A stretch of DNA of 50,136 nt from Streptomyces sp. ADI95-17 (lineage in GTDB: Bacteria; Actinomycetota; Actinomycetes; Streptomycetales; Streptomycetaceae): assembly GCF_003846175.1 (NCBI RefSeq), contig NZ_ML123048.1, positions 85,618-135,753 on the forward strand, read 5' to 3'. A model generated the notes under the pieces. It was not told the origin of the DNA. It saw only the letters and a list, made by a program, of their open reading frames with translations, and did not search any database. Shown one piece after another: positions 7,654 through 18,198 of the stretch (positions are counted from its first letter, which is position 1; the number at the start of each line of letters is the position of its first letter). The position numbers and the translations under genes are program-made.

Positions 7654-10600
7654 GGGCGCCGCCCTCCTGGAGGATGCCGCGCACCAGCTCGGCGTTGCGG
7701 GCCGCGTGCTTGGGGTCGAGCATGTCGGCGTGGATCCCGGAGCCTCGCAGCACGGCATTGTCCGTGGTCGAGCTGCCGTGCCAAGTGCCGGACGCGCCGG
7801 CGGCGTAGAGCGCGGTCTTCTCCTCGTCGGTGATCACGCTGACGGTCGCGGCCACCGTGCCCAGGTTCGGGGTGCGCCCGCAGAAGGCCAGGTACTCGGC
7901 GGCGTGGTCGAGGGTCTCGCGGGCCACGGCGTCCGATCCGGTGTGTTTGCGCAGGTGTTCGGCCAGTTCCGCCTCGAAGAACTCGATGTGTTCGGGGCCG
8001 GGTACGTACGCCTCGACGATGCGGTGCGAGTCCAGCACGATCACATGGGCGACGTCGCGGCCCCGGCTCTCTAGTTCCTTGGCCACCTCGAAGGCGAGGT
8101 TGCCGCCGAGTGAGTAGCCGAGCAGCAGGCATTTGCCCTCGGGCCGCTGGGACTCGACGAGGTCGGCGTAGCGGACCACCTTGTCGGTACCCGGGACGTA
8201 GTTGAAGGCGATCAGCCGGTACTCGGGCAATGTGGCGGCGAATCCCCGGTAGACGAGTCCGTGGCCGCCCGCCGGCGGGAAGCAGAACACGGTCGGCTCC
8301 CGTTCGCTGTTGAAGCTGAGGCAGGGCAGGTCGTCGGAGACGGATCCGGTGGCCAGGCGCTCCAGTGTCGTGGCCATCCCGTGCAGGGTCGTGACCCGGT
8401 ACAACAAGCTGACGGGGATGCCGACGCCGAATTCCTTGCGGAGCCGGTGGATCAGCTCGATCAGTTTGATGGAGCTGCCGCCGGCTTCGAAGAACTCCTG
8501 TGCCAGGCCGACCCGTTCCAGTCCGAGGAGTTCCTCCCAGTGCCGGGCCATGCTCAGCTCGAAGGGTGTGCGCGGTGTCTCCTCGGGCTCGTCGTCCGCG
8601 TCGAGCCGGGGCGTCGGCAGGGAGGCGGGATCGACCTTGCCGTTGGCGGTCAGCGGCAGCTGCGGGAGTACGACGAAGTGTGCCGGAACCATGTACGCGG
8701 GCAGCCGGTCCCCGAGGTGCCGGCGCAGCGCCCGCCCGTCCGGTGTGGCCCCCTGGGCCGGTACGCAGTAGGCGACGAGCACGTCCTCGCCCCGGGCGTC
8801 GGGGCGTACGGTGACGACCGTCCGGGCCAGCTCCGGCCGCTGTGCGAGGTGTGCCTCGATCTCGCCGATCTCGATGCGGTGGCCCCGGAGCTTGACCTGG
8901 TCGTCGACCCGGCCCAGGAGATGGACCCGGCCGTCCGCGTCCCAGCGTGCCGCGTCGCCGCTGCGGTAGAGGCGTACGGGGGCGGCGCCCGGCTCACGGC
9001 TCAGGGTCCGGGTGACGAAGCGCTGGTCGGTCAGCGCGGGGTCGCCCGCGTAGCCGAGTGCGACGCCTTCGCCGCCGATCCACAGCTCGCCGGGCACACC
9101 GGGCGGTACCGGTTCGCCGTGCCGGTCGAGCACATGGAGCGTGCTGTTGTCCAGGGGCCGTCCGATCGGCACCGTCCGGCCGGGTTCCAGGTCGTCGACG
9201 GGCCCTTCGAAGAAGGCGCTGTCGATGGTCGCCTCGGTGACCCCGTAGGAGTTGATCAGTCGGGTGCCCGGCCCGCACAGCTCGTGCAGCCTGCGGTACT
9301 CCCCGGCCTTCCAGACGTCGGACCCGACGACCAGCAGACGCATGAAGTCCAGGCGCCGGCCATGGCGTTCGCAGTGGTCCATGAGGCCGCGTACGACGGC
9401 AGGCACGAACTCCGCGCAGTCGACGCGCTCCTTGCGCATCGTGGTGTACAGGCGTTCGGTGTCGAAGAGCAGATCGCGGTCGACCAGCACCAGGCTGCCG
9501 CCCGAGCACAGCGCCCGCACCACGTCGCCGGTGAAGACGTCGAACGACGGGGCGGCCATCTGGAGGTGCACCCGCACGTCGCGGTCCAGCCGGTATTCCT
9601 GGAGCCAGGCCGCGTAGGCCGACGCGAGGTTGCGGTGGCTGACCCGCACGGCCTTGGGGACGCCGGTCGAGCCGGAGGTGTGGATGATGTAGGCGGTCGA
9701 GTCGGGACCGGCCGGGTCCTCGGCGCCGGGCCCGACCGCGTCCCGGCCGTCCGGCCCGGGTGCCGCGTCCGGGTCCGCCTCGTGCAGCTCCCGCAGTGTG
9801 AGTGTCGGGACCGGAAGCCCCGCCATCCGGTCCCGGCAGGCGTCGTCCGCGACGACGACGAGGGTGGCGCCCGCGGCCCGTACGGTGTGGGCGGCGCGGT
9901 CGGCCGGGTGGTCGGCCGGGACCGGGAGGTAGGCCCCGCCGGCCTTGAGGACGGCGAGGAGCGCGACGACGAGTTCGGGTGACTTGTCCAGGCAGAGCGC
10001 CACCACCGATCCGGCACCGGCCCCGAGCCCGCGCAGCAGCCGGGCCAGCTCACCCGACCTGCGGTCCAGTTCCGCGTACGTCAATCGGTGCGCCGGCCCC
10101 TGGAGCGCCGGGACCGTGACGGCCACGGCGTCGGGGCAGCGCGCGGCGGTCTCACTGATCAGCTGATGCACCGGGCGGAAGCCGTCCGCCTCGCCCTCCC
10201 CGGCCGCCGGAGGCAGCGCGGTGCGCGCGGCGCCGCTCCACTCGCCGACCAGCCGCTCGCGCTCCTGGGCGCCCAGCATCTCCAACCGGGAGGTGGGCCG
10301 GTCCCCCGGGGCGCGGGTCATGCTGTCGAGCAGTGCGGTGTAGTGCGATGCCATCCGCCGCATGGTCTCCGGCAGGAAGAGGTCGGTGTTGTACTTCAGG
10401 ACGCAGTGGAAGCGTCGCTCCGCCTCGTCCTCGTAGACCGACAGCGTCACATCGAACTGCCCTTCCTCTTCGGGGAGTTCGATGTACTGGAGCCGGTAGC
10501 CGTACTTCTCGGTGGCGACCTTGTGGGTGAGCAGGATGAACATGGCCTGGAACACCGCGGAGCGGCTGGGGTCGTGCTGGAGGCCCAGCTTGTCGACCAG

Positions 10601-13600
10601 GAGGACGAACGGGTACTCCTGATTGTCCAGCCCGCCCAGCACCGTGGTACGGACCTCTTGCAGCAGCCGGGCCACCGAGGGGTCGCCGGACAGATCCGCG
10701 TGCAGCGGGAGCGGGTTGACGAAGTAGCCGTAGACGGAGGCGAAATCCTGCTCGGTCCGGCCGGTCACCGGGCTGCCCACGATGACCTGGTCCTGACCGG
10801 AGTAACGCTGCAGCAGCACGTAGTAGGCGCTCAGCAGCACCATGAAGGGGGTCACGTCGTGCTCGCGGGCCAGGGCGTGCACCCGGGCGCTCAGCTCGGT
10901 GTCCAGGACGAAGAACTCGGAGGCGCCGTTGTGTGTCTGGACGGCGGGGCGGGGCTTGTCGACGGGCAGTTCCAGCGTCGGCACCTCGGCCGGCAGGTGG
11001 GAGCGCCAGTAGTCGAGCATGCGCGGCGCCGCGGGTCCGGCCAGGAAGCGGTTCTGCGCGTTGAGGAAGTCCAGGTAGCGGGCGGTGACGGGCGGCAGCG
11101 AGGGGGCCTGGCCCTGGCGCAGCCCCTCGTACACCGCCAGGAGCTCCTCGATGAAGGTGAACGTCGAGATCGCGTCGGAGACGATGTGGTGCACCGCCTT
11201 CATGATCACCCAGCGGTCGGGGGCGCGCTTGAAGAGGCGGAAGCGGAAGAGCGGGTCGCTCTCCAGGTCGTACGGCCTGCGGTACTCGGCAACGATCGTG
11301 CGGTGGATGTTCTCCCACTCCTGGTCCTGCACGTCGAACAGGGCTACATCCGCGCTCGCCTCCGGCGACACCCGTTGCAGGGGTACGCCGTCGACCGTAA
11401 GGAAGTTGGTGCGCAGTGCCGGGTGCCGGGCCACCATGCAGCGCACGGCCTCGAACATGAGGTCGGGGTCGAGTGCGACCCGGACCTCGACGGCGCCGCC
11501 GATGTTGTACGCATAGCCCTCGGGGTTGAGCTGCCGGAGGAACCACAGTGCCTTCTGGTTCTGCGTCAGCGGGTGGCTGAGTTCGTCCTCGTACACCTCC
11601 ACCTCGCCCATGTCGGCGTTTCCGGCCTCGTGGGCGACCAGCTCGGCCAGGGCGTCGTGGAGCTGTGTGATCAGCTCGGCGACCGGGGTGCCGCTCAGCA
11701 GGGCCACCACTGGCGGGGCGACGCCGAGCTCGGAGCTGATCCGGGCTCGCAGTTCCATCGCCAGGAGTGAGTCGAGTCCCAGCGCGTTGAGCCCGGCCTG
11801 CGGGTCGATCCGGTCGGGGCCGGTCCGCAGCACCGAGGCGGTCAGCTCGATGAAACGTCCGGTGACCAGGGCCAGGCGCTGCGCCATGTCGGCGTTGCGG
11901 AAGGCTTCGAGGATGCCCTCGTCCGGCCCGGTGGCCGCCTTGGCGGGGGCGGCCGCCGCCAGTTCGGCGACCAGCCGGGGCGGCGCGGCGTACCAGGCCT
12001 GGAACACCGGCCAGTCGACGACCGTGGCGACGAGCAGCTGGGCTCGGTCCTGGCCGATGACGCGTTCCAGCACGGCCATGCCGACGTCCGGCGCGAGCGA
12101 GCTCATCCCGCGGTTGTGGAGGTAGTGGTCGACGAGCCCCAGTTCCTCGATCATGCCGGTGGCCCAGGGGCCCCAGTCCACGCTCAGTCCCGGCAGTCCG
12201 AGTGCCCGGCGGTGCTGCGCCAGCGCGTCCAGGAACGCGTTGCCCGCGGCGTAGTTGGTCTGGCCGGCCGTGGTGAGCAGTGAGGCGATCGAGGCGAACA
12301 GGACGAAGTGGTCCAGCGGTTCGTCCCGGAGGTGGCGGTGCAGCAGGTGGGCACCGATGGCCTTGGGGTCATGGGCCTCGGAGAACGTCCGGTGGTCCAT
12401 GTCCTCGACGAGGGTGTCGCGGACCTGACCCGCGAGGTGGAACACGCCGCGGATCGGCAGCGGATCGGTGCGCCGGTGAGCGTCCAGCCAGGTGGTGAAC
12501 GCGGTTTCATCGGTGATGTCGAGCGGTGCCAGGACGACTCGTGCCCCGAGCGCCTCCAGTTCCTTGACGAAGGCGGTGGCACGGCCGGTGGCGGTGGCGG
12601 GGTCCAGCTCCCGCCAGGTGGAGCGCTCCGGCAGCGTGGTGCGTCCGATCAGGATCAGACTGCGCGCCCCACGCCGGACGAGCGTCCGGCAGAGCAGTCG
12701 GCCGAGCGCTCCGAAGGCGCCGGTGACCAGGTAGTTCGCGTCGGTGCGCAGTTGCAGCGGGAGGGGGTGCGTCAGTTGTTCGGCCTGCCGGATGCGGCTG
12801 GTGCGGCGGTCCGCGCCGCGGAATGCGATCTCCTCCTCGTCGTCGCTCAGGAGCTCACGCAGCAGCGCGTGGGCCTCGGCGCGGCTGCCCTCGTCGCCCG
12901 GCGCACGGGGGTCCAGGTCGATCAGTTTGCCGGGGTGGGAGGTCAGCTCCTGGTGCCTGAGCACCCGGCCCACTCCCCACGCGGGCGCTCCCAGCGGCTC
13001 GACGGTCTCGCCGGGTTCGACGTGCTGGGCGCCACGGGTCACGATGTGCAGCCGGCCGGCCGTCCCGCGGCGGAGCAGTGTCCGGGCGAGCGCGATCAGT
13101 GAGTAGGCTCCGGTGCCGCTGTGCCGGGCGAGGTCCTGCGGCGAGGTCTCGGCGAGCCGAGGCAGATCGAGGTTCCACAGATGCACGATGGTGGCGACGG
13201 GCCCCGCACCGCCTTCGCCGCCGCTGTGTCTGCCGTCCCTGTCCTCGTTCAGGTCGGCGAAGAGGCGCTCCAGGTCGGAGGCGGACCCCGGGTCCACGGT
13301 GAACTCGCTGTCCTCGCCCCCTCTGCTGTAGGTGTCGCCGGGACGCACCAGGTGGCAGCGCTCGCCCCGGGCGGCGAGCAGGGCGCTCAGGGCGTCGCCG
13401 ACGCCCCGGCTGTCGGCGAAGACCAGCCAGTCGCCGCCGCTGGATCCGCCAAGCCGGCCTGCTGCGCCGGTCGCCGTTCCGTGTCCGGCCTCGTCCGTGG
13501 TGGGTTCGACGGGGCTGTCGATCCAGACGGTCTCGGCGAGCCAGGAGTCGATCGTGCCGAGCCCGACCGTGGTGGACGCCTTCTCCACGTCGGCGGCGCG

Positions 13601-16600
13601 GAAGCCGTTGATGCCGCCGAGGGGTTCGCCGCTGTCCGCGTATACGGCCATGTCCCCGACGAGTTCGTCCGCGCTGTCGCGGGTCACCGTGGCGTGCACC
13701 CAGATCGTGCGGTCTCCCACCGGGGTGAGGTGCAGCTCCTCGATCGACAGGGGCAGGCGGATCCCGGTGGTCTGCCGCTCCGGTCCGCCCGTGTCTGTGC
13801 CTTCGGCGTCGAGCAGTTGTGTCGTCAGCAGCGACTGGAAGCAGGCGTCGAGCAGTACGGGATGGATGTGGTGTCCGGCCGCGTCGTCACCGATCACCGC
13901 GGGCGGGCGGAGCCGGGCGAGCACCTCCCCGGAGCCGATCCACACCTCGTCGATGGCGCGGAACGCGGGCCCGTAGTGGTAGCCGAGGGCGGCGAGCTCC
14001 GCGTAGCAGTCCTCGGCGTCCAGCCGGCGCCGGGCGCGGGACCGGAGTGCCTCGGTGTCGGCGGGGGGCCCTGCCGGTCGTGGCTGCCCCGAACGTACGA
14101 CTCCGCAGGCGTGCACGGCTCGGCTGCCCTCGTCCTGCCCCTTGGACGCGATCGTGAACGCCGCGTTCTGTGAGGAGAGGGTCAGCCGAACGGCCCGGTC
14201 CTCGCCCTCGGGCAGGAACAGTGCCTTGCGGAACTCGATGTCCGTCAGCACGACGTGGGTGCCGCCGGTGAGGGAGCGGACGGCCTGCGTGGCCATCTCC
14301 AGGTATCCCGCCGCCGGGAAGACGACGGTGGACTGGATGCGGTGGTCGTCGAGGTAGGGCAGCCGCTCGGTGTCGAGTGCGGAGTCCCAGGTCGGTTCGG
14401 TGTCCGTGGTGCGACGGCCCAGCAGCGGGTGGTCGGTGTGGCCGAGGCGGACCTGGGCCACGGGTGCGGGCTCCGTCCAGTAGCGGTCGCGCCGCCACGG
14501 GTAGCGGGGCAGGACCACCGGTGTGCCCGCCGGGTGCAGGGTGTCCCAGTCGATGGAGACGCCGAGGTTGTGCAGCTCCGCCAGCGAGGCGGCGAAGCGT
14601 TCCGGTTCGTTCTCCTGGCGGCGGATCGACGGCAGGGTCCGTACGGCCGCGCCCCGGTCGCCGAGGCACTCGCGGATGGAGTGGCCGAGCACCGGGTGCG
14701 GGCCGATCTCCAGGAACAGTCCGTATCCGTCGGCGGCGAGCCGGTCCACGGCCGAGCGGAAGCGGACCCGGTGGCGTACGTTCTTCCACCAGTAGCTCGC
14801 GTCCAGCTCGCTGCCGTGCGCCGTGCCTTCCTGCCCGGTCAGGTAGAGCGGAACCGTCGCCGCCCGGGGGGCGAGATCGTCCAGCGAGGCCAGGAGTTCG
14901 TCCTTGATCGCCTCCATGCCCGCGCTGTGGTACGGAACCTGCACCGCGAGGAACTTGGCGAAAATCTGCTCGGCGTGCAGCTGGTCCGCCAGCTCGGCCA
15001 GTGCGTCGCGGTCGCCGGCCAGGGTGACCGCCGAGGGGCTGTTGACCGCGGCCACGGAGACCCGGTCGCCGAACGCGGCCACCCGTGCCTGTGCCTCGTC
15101 CTCGGGCAGGCTCACGGCGAGCATGGTGCCGGTGCCGGTCAGTTTCTGCTGGAGGCGGCTGCGGTGCATGACCACCTTCACCGCGTCCTCCAGGGAGTAC
15201 ACCCCTGCCTCGTAGAAGGCGGCGACCTCGCCGGTGCTGTGACCGACGATCGCGTCGGGCCGCACGCCGTAGTGGCGCCACATGGCCGCGAGTCCCACCT
15301 GGACGGCGAAGTTGGCCGGCTGTGCGAGCCATGTCTCGCCCATGCGCGATCCGGCTTCGTCGGCCTTCATCTCCTCGATCAGGGACCAGCCCGCGATCGA
15401 GCGGATGGCCTGGTCGCACCGGGTGACCGCGTCCCTGAACACCTCGTCGGTGTCGAGCAGTTGGCGGCCCATGCCCCACCACTGCGGGCCCATGCCGGTG
15501 AAGACCCAGACCAGGCCGCGCTGTTCGGCTTCGAGCTGCCTGCCGTGGACGACTCCGGGGTGTGGTTCGCCGCGCAGGAAGGCGTCGAGTGCCTCGTCCA
15601 GTCCGGCCCGTGAGGAGTACACGACGGAGAGCCGCGACTCCAGGTGCTGGCGGCGGTGGGCCAGTGTGTAGCCGAGGTCGGGCAGTGACACCTCGGGCCC
15701 GTTCGTCCCTGCCAGCTCGCCGCGGATGCCGGCTGCCACCTCCGGCAGGGCTTCCGGGGTGCGGGCGGTCAACGGGAGGACATTCCAGGCCCGTTCGCCG
15801 GGCGGGACCGGCGGAGCGCTCCGGGCCGGTGCCTGCTCCAGCACGACGTGCGCGTTGGTGCCACCGAACCCGAACGAGTTCACCCCCGCCCGTGCGGGCC
15901 CCTCGTGTGCGGGCCATCGGGTCGGCTCGGTCGGGATGCGGTACGGGGAGGCCCCCTGGTCGATGGCGCTGTTCAGCTGCTCCAGGTTGATGTGGGGCGG
16001 GATGAGGCGGTGCTTGAGGCAGAGCACGGTCTTGATCAGGCCGGCGATGCCCGCCGCCGATTCGGTGTGCCCGATGTTCGTCTTGACGGAGCCGACGTAG
16101 CAGGGGGCGTCCGGTCGGCGTCCCTCGGCCAGGGCCCGGCTCAGGGCGTTGGCCTCGATGGGGTCGCCCACGGGCGTGGAGGTGCCGTGTGCCTCCACGT
16201 ACTGGAGGTCGCCGGGGGTGATGCCGGCCTCGCCGCAGACACGTCGGATGAGGGAGACCTGGGCGTCCGCGTTGGGCACGGTGATGCCGTTGGTCCGGCC
16301 GTCCTGGTTGACCCCCGCGCCGAGAATCACCGCGTGGATGGGGTCGCCGTCGCGCAGCGCGTCGTCCAGCCGCTTGAGCGCGACCAGGCCGACGCCCTCG
16401 GCCCGTACGTAGCCGTTGGCCGTGGCGTCGAACGCGCGTGAACGGCCGTCGGGGGACAGGAATCCGCCCTTGGTCTCGGCAATGGTGTACTGCGGCGCCA
16501 TGTGCAGCAGGACGCCACCGGCCAGAGCGAGGTCGGTCTCCCGGTTGTTGAGGCTCCGGCAGGCGAGGTGCACCGCCACCAGGGAGGAACTGCACGCGGT

Positions 16601-17143
16601 GTCGAGCGACATGCTCGGTCCGCGGAAGTCGAAGCAGTACGAGAGACGGTTCGAGACCATCGTCATCATGGTGCCGGTGGCGGTGTGGGCGGCGAGTGTG
16701 GAGAAGCTCAGGTCGGAGAATTGCAGGATCTTGTAGTCCAGCGTGAACGCGCCGACGAACACGGCGGTATTGCTGCCGGCGAGTTCCGCGGGCCGCTGTC
16801 CGCCGTCCTCCAGCGCCTCCCATGCGACTTCGAGCAGCTTTCGCTGCTGAGGGTCCATCTGGTCGGCCTCGCGCGGGCTGATGCCGAAGAAGGCGGGGTC
16901 GAATTCGTCGAAGCCGTCGATATAGCCACCACGGCCGCCGATCAGACGTCCCGGTTTCTCCTTGTGCCTGCTGCCGAGACTGCCGACGTCATAGCGATCG
17001 GCCGGTGTCGGTGTGATGCAGTCCTTGCCCTCCATGAGATTCTGCCAGTAGGCGCGGTGGTCCGACGCGCCGCCGGGCAGTCGGCACCCCATGCCGATGA
17101 TCGCTACTTTTTCGCTCACAGAGGCACTGTTCACGTCGGGCAA
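7643..17143 (-). CDS. ftdB: Hybrid iterative type I PKS-NRPS synthetase for a polycyclic tetramate macrolactam
   Basis: About 3,166 residues. Domain order (approximate, TTG-start numbering): KS 10-430 with active Cys in DTACSSS (~184) and His in EAHGT and NIGHTE; AT 545-860 with GHSTGE; DH 900-1185 with His in DDHRIQS and Asp in LLDACFQ; KR 1470-1720 with TGAFGALG and a Ser/Tyr/Asn set (Tyr in QTNYAAGN); ACP with LGLDS (~1790); C 1855-2290 with HHIVSDA; A 2330-2850; PCP with AGGSS (~2890); TE with GYSLGG (~3010). The adenylation pocket reads approximately D-V-G-E-V-G-S-I-D-K, close to the known L-ornithine code. In PTM pathways one such protein builds two polyene chains iteratively, acylates both ornithine amines and releases a tetramate. 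The TTG at 17143 is chosen because AGGAG lies 8 bases upstream; an upstream in-frame start lacks this. The HHxxxDG glycine is Ala. Confidence 0.96.
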   Translation of the reverse strand: MPDVNSASVSEKVAIIGMGCRLPGGASDHRAYWQNLMEGKDCITPTPADRYDVGSLGSRHKEKPGRLIGGRGGYIDGFDEFDPAFFGISPREADQMDPQQRKLLEVAWEALEDGGQRPAELAGSNTAVFVGAFTLDYKILQFSDLSFSTLAAHTATGTMMTMVSNRLSYCFDFRGPSMSLDTACSSSLVAVHLACRSLNNRETDLALAGGVLLHMAPQYTIAETKGGFLSPDGRSRAFDATANGYVRAEGVGLVALKRLDDALRDGDPIHAVILGAGVNQDGRTNGITVPNADAQVSLIRRVCGEAGITPGDLQYVEAHGTSTPVGDPIEANALSRALAEGRRPDAPCYVGSVKTNIGHTESAAGIAGLIKTVLCLKHRLIPPHINLEQLNSAIDQGASPYRIPTEPTRWPAHEGPARAGVNSFGFGGTNAHVVLEQAPARSAPPVPPGERAWNVLPLTARTPEALPEVAAGIRGELAGTNGPEVSLPDLGYTLAHRRQHLESRLSVVYSSRAGLDEALDAFLRGEPHPGVVHGRQLEAEQRGLVWVFTGMGPQWWGMGRQLLDTDEVFRDAVTRCDQAIRSIAGWSLIEEMKADEAGSRMGETWLAQPANFAVQVGLAAMWRHYGVRPDAIVGHSTGEVAAFYEAGVYSLEDAVKVVMHRSRLQQKLTGTGTMLAVSLPEDEAQARVAAFGDRVSVAAVNSPSAVTLAGDRDALAELADQLHAEQIFAKFLAVQVPYHSAGMEAIKDELLASLDDLAPRAATVPLYLTGQEGTAHGSELDASYWWKNVRHRVRFRSAVDRLAADGYGLFLEIGPHPVLGHSIRECLGDRGAAVRTLPSIRRQENEPERFAASLAELHNLGVSIDWDTLHPAGTPVVLPRYPWRRDRYWTEPAPVAQVRLGHTDHPLLGRRTTDTEPTWDSALDTERLPYLDDHRIQSTVVFPAAGYLEMATQAVRSLTGGTHVVLTDIEFRKALFLPEGEDRAVRLTLSSQNAAFTIASKGQDEGSRAVHACGVVRSGQPRPAGPPADTEALRSRARRRLDAEDCYAELAALGYHYGPAFRAIDEVWIGSGEVLARLRPPAVIGDDAAGHHIHPVLLDACFQSLLTTQLLDAEGTDTGGPERQTTGIRLPLSIEELHLTPVGDRTIWVHATVTRDSADELVGDMAVYADSGEPLGGINGFRAADVEKASTTVGLGTIDSWLAETVWIDSPVEPTTDEAGHGTATGAAGRLGGSSGGDWLVFADSRGVGDALSALLAARGERCHLVRPGDTYSRGGEDSEFTVDPGSASDLERLFADLNEDRDGRHSGGEGGAGPVATIVHLWNLDLPRLAETSPQDLARHSGTGAYSLIALARTLLRRGTAGRLHIVTRGAQHVEPGETVEPLGAPAWGVGRVLRHQELTSHPGKLIDLDPRAPGDEGSRAEAHALLRELLSDDEEEIAFRGADRRTSRIRQAEQLTHPLPLQLRTDANYLVTGAFGALGRLLCRTLVRRGARSLILIGRTTLPERSTWRELDPATATGRATAFVKELEALGARVVLAPLDITDETAFTTWLDAHRRTDPLPIRGVFHLAGQVRDTLVEDMDHRTFSEAHDPKAIGAHLLHRHLRDEPLDHFVLFASIASLLTTAGQTNYAAGNAFLDALAQHRRALGLPGLSVDWGPWATGMIEELGLVDHYLHNRGMSSLAPDVGMAVLERVIGQDRAQLLVATVVDWPVFQAWYAAPPRLVAELAAAAPAKAATGPDEGILEAFRNADMAQRLALVTGRFIELTASVLRTGPDRIDPQAGLNALGLDSLLAMELRARISSELGVAPPVVALLSGTPVAELITQLHDALAELVAHEAGNADMGEVEVYEDELSHPLTQNQKALWFLRQLNPEGYAYNIGGAVEVRVALDPDLMFEAVRCMVARHPALRTNFLTVDGVPLQRVSPEASADVALFDVQDQEWENIHRTIVAEYRRPYDLESDPLFRFRLFKRAPDRWVIMKAVHHIVSDAISTFTFIEELLAVYEGLRQGQAPSLPPVTARYLDFLNAQNRFLAGPAAPRMLDYWRSHLPAEVPTLELPVDKPRPAVQTHNGASEFFVLDTELSARVHALAREHDVTPFMVLLSAYYVLLQRYSGQDQVIVGSPVTGRTEQDFASVYGYFVNPLPLHADLSGDPSVARLLQEVRTTVLGGLDNQEYPFVLLVDKLGLQHDPSRSAVFQAMFILLTHKVATEKYGYRLQYIELPEEEGQFDVTLSVYEDEAERRFHCVLKYNTDLFLPETMRRMASHYTALLDSMTRAPGDRPTSRLEMLGAQERERLVGEWSGAARTALPPAAGEGEADGFRPVHQLISETAARCPDAVAVTVPALQGPAHRLTYAELDRRSGELARLLRGLGAGAGSVVALCLDKSPELVVALLAVLKAGGAYLPVPADHPADRAAHTVRAAGATLVVVADDACRDRMAGLPVPTLTLRELHEADPDAAPGPDGRDAVGPGAEDPAGPDSTAYIIHTSGSTGVPKAVRVSHRNLASAYAAWLQEYRLDRDVRVHLQMAAPSFDVFTGDVVRALCSGGSLVLVDRDLLFDTERLYTTMRKERVDCAEFVPAVVRGLMDHCERHGRRLDFMRLLVVGSDVWKAGEYRRLHELCGPGTRLINSYGVTEATIDSAFFEGPVDDLEPGRTVPIGRPLDNSTLHVLDRHGEPVPPGVPGELWIGGEGVALGYAGDPALTDQRFVTRTLSREPGAAPVRLYRSGDAARWDADGRVHLLGRVDDQVKLRGHRIEIGEIEAHLAQRPELARTVVTVRPDARGEDVLVAYCVPAQGATPDGRALRRHLGDRLPAYMVPAHFVVLPQLPLTANGKVDPASLPTPRLDADDEPEETPRTPFELSMARHWEELLGLERVGLAQEFFEAGGSSIKLIELIHRLRKEFGVGIPVSLLYRVTTLHGMATTLERLATGSVSDDLPCLSFNSEREPTVFCFPPAGGHGLVYRGFAATLPEYRLIAFNYVPGTDKVVRYADLVESQRPEGKCLLLGYSLGGNLAFEVAKELESRGRDVAHVIVLDSHRIVEAYVPGPEHIEFFEAELAEHLRKHTGSDAVARETLDHAAEYLAFCGRTPNLGTVAATVSVITDEEKTALYAAGASGTWHGSSTTDNAVLRGSGIHADMLDPKHAARNAELVRGILQEGGAHVR

Positions 17144-17193
17144 GGCTGTAACTCCTAAAGTCGTGACGCCGCGGACCGGCATGCAAGGGCAGT

Positions 17194-18135
17194 TCAGGCA
17201 GAACCGGTCCCGGGCCCCTTCGCACGGCGCAAGGGGTGGAGAAGACTGGCGACGATCTCTCCGGTACGGGGAAAGGACGCGGGATCGCCCAGCCCGACCG
17301 AGACCGGTTCGCGGCCGGGCCGCCAGGTGTAGCTGTCGAAGACGTGGTCCCAGATCGACAGGTCCGAGCCGTAGTGGCCCGCCTCTGACAGATCGGTGCT
17401 GTGGTGCAGCCGGTGCTGCTCGGGGCTGGCGAGCACATGGTTGAGTCGGCCGATGCGCACGTCGATGTTGGCGTGGACGAAATAGCCCTGGGCGGCCACA
17501 AAAAGGCCCACGACGAGCACGGAGTCGCGGGAGAAACCGACCAGCGACAGAGCCAGCTGAACGGTTCCCTGCGCGAGAACGATATCGAGGACGTGGTTGA
17601 CGCCGTTATTGGCGACGTTGACCTTTTCCGGCACATGGTGCACGCCGTGAAGCCGCCACAATATAGCATTGGTATGACCGAGCCTGTGCACCAGATAACT
17701 GGCCAGTGAACCGGTCAGCAGGGCGGCCGGTATTTCCGCCCAGAGATTCATTTCCGTTTCACGCGTCGCCACCTCGGAGACGACGGCGGAGACAAGATAC
17801 TGCGCGAATGCGCTGGCCACCATCGTCAGCAGGAAATAGACCCCGTACCAGCGCCATTCACCGGCGTTCGGATGCCAGGACCGACGGTGCGGAATCAGTC
17901 GTTCGAGCACGGTGAGATAGGAAATGACACTGAGCAGGAAGAGCGGACTCACATGCTCCGGGTCCCAGTCCAAACAGAGTGCCGCGGCACCCACCGAGAC
18001 TGTGCCCGCCAGCAGGAACGGGTACGCCGCCACTCGCAGAGCCGCGCGCGAGACGGACGCCGGGGCGCTTCTCCCTCCGGCCCGGCCGGAATCCACCTCC
18101 GGATCGCCGCCGGGCAGCGGTTCGTAGTTTTCCAC
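17194..18135 (-). CDS. ftdA: Sterol desaturase / fatty acid hydroxylase superfamily membrane hydroxylase, first gene of the PTM operon
   Basis: About 313 residues from the GTG at 18135, which has AAAGG 8 bases upstream; an in-frame TTG at 18198 would add 21 residues. Several hydrophobic segments are visible (near 45-65, 70-85, 100-130 and 135-160). The non-heme diiron histidine clusters of the superfamily are present: HRLGH, LHGVHH and QHRLHH, plus NHV and FVHAN histidines. In PTM pathways the homologous enzyme hydroxylates the ornithine-derived carbon (C3) of the tetramate; that role is carried over from the family. It is followed 51 bases later by the synthetase start, so it probably leads the operon, whose promoter should lie in 18136-18482. 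Confidence 0.93.
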   Translation of the reverse strand: MENYEPLPGGDPEVDSGRAGGRSAPASVSRAALRVAAYPFLLAGTVSVGAAALCLDWDPEHVSPLFLLSVISYLTVLERLIPHRRSWHPNAGEWRWYGVYFLLTMVASAFAQYLVSAVVSEVATRETEMNLWAEIPAALLTGSLASYLVHRLGHTNAILWRLHGVHHVPEKVNVANNGVNHVLDIVLAQGTVQLALSLVGFSRDSVLVVGLFVAAQGYFVHANIDVRIGRLNHVLASPEQHRLHHSTDLSEAGHYGSDLSIWDHVFDSYTWRPGREPVSVGLGDPASFPRTGEIVASLLHPLRRAKGPGTGSA

Positions 18136-18198
18136 TCGCAGCACCTTTACGAAAGGAACCAGCGCAGCACAGTGCACGGGCCAGAAAAGAGTCGACAA

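Noticed and set aside
13887..16823. A 978-residue minus-strand frame inside the PKS-NRPS gene
   Set aside because: It is an out-of-phase shadow of the KS-AT-DH region, low-complexity Arg/Gly/Pro sequence with no recognisable fold.
17144..17182. Upstream in-frame start at 17182 for the PKS-NRPS
   Set aside because: It would place the AGGAG sequence inside the coding region; the TTG at 17143 has this site at 8 bases and is closer to the KS domain start.
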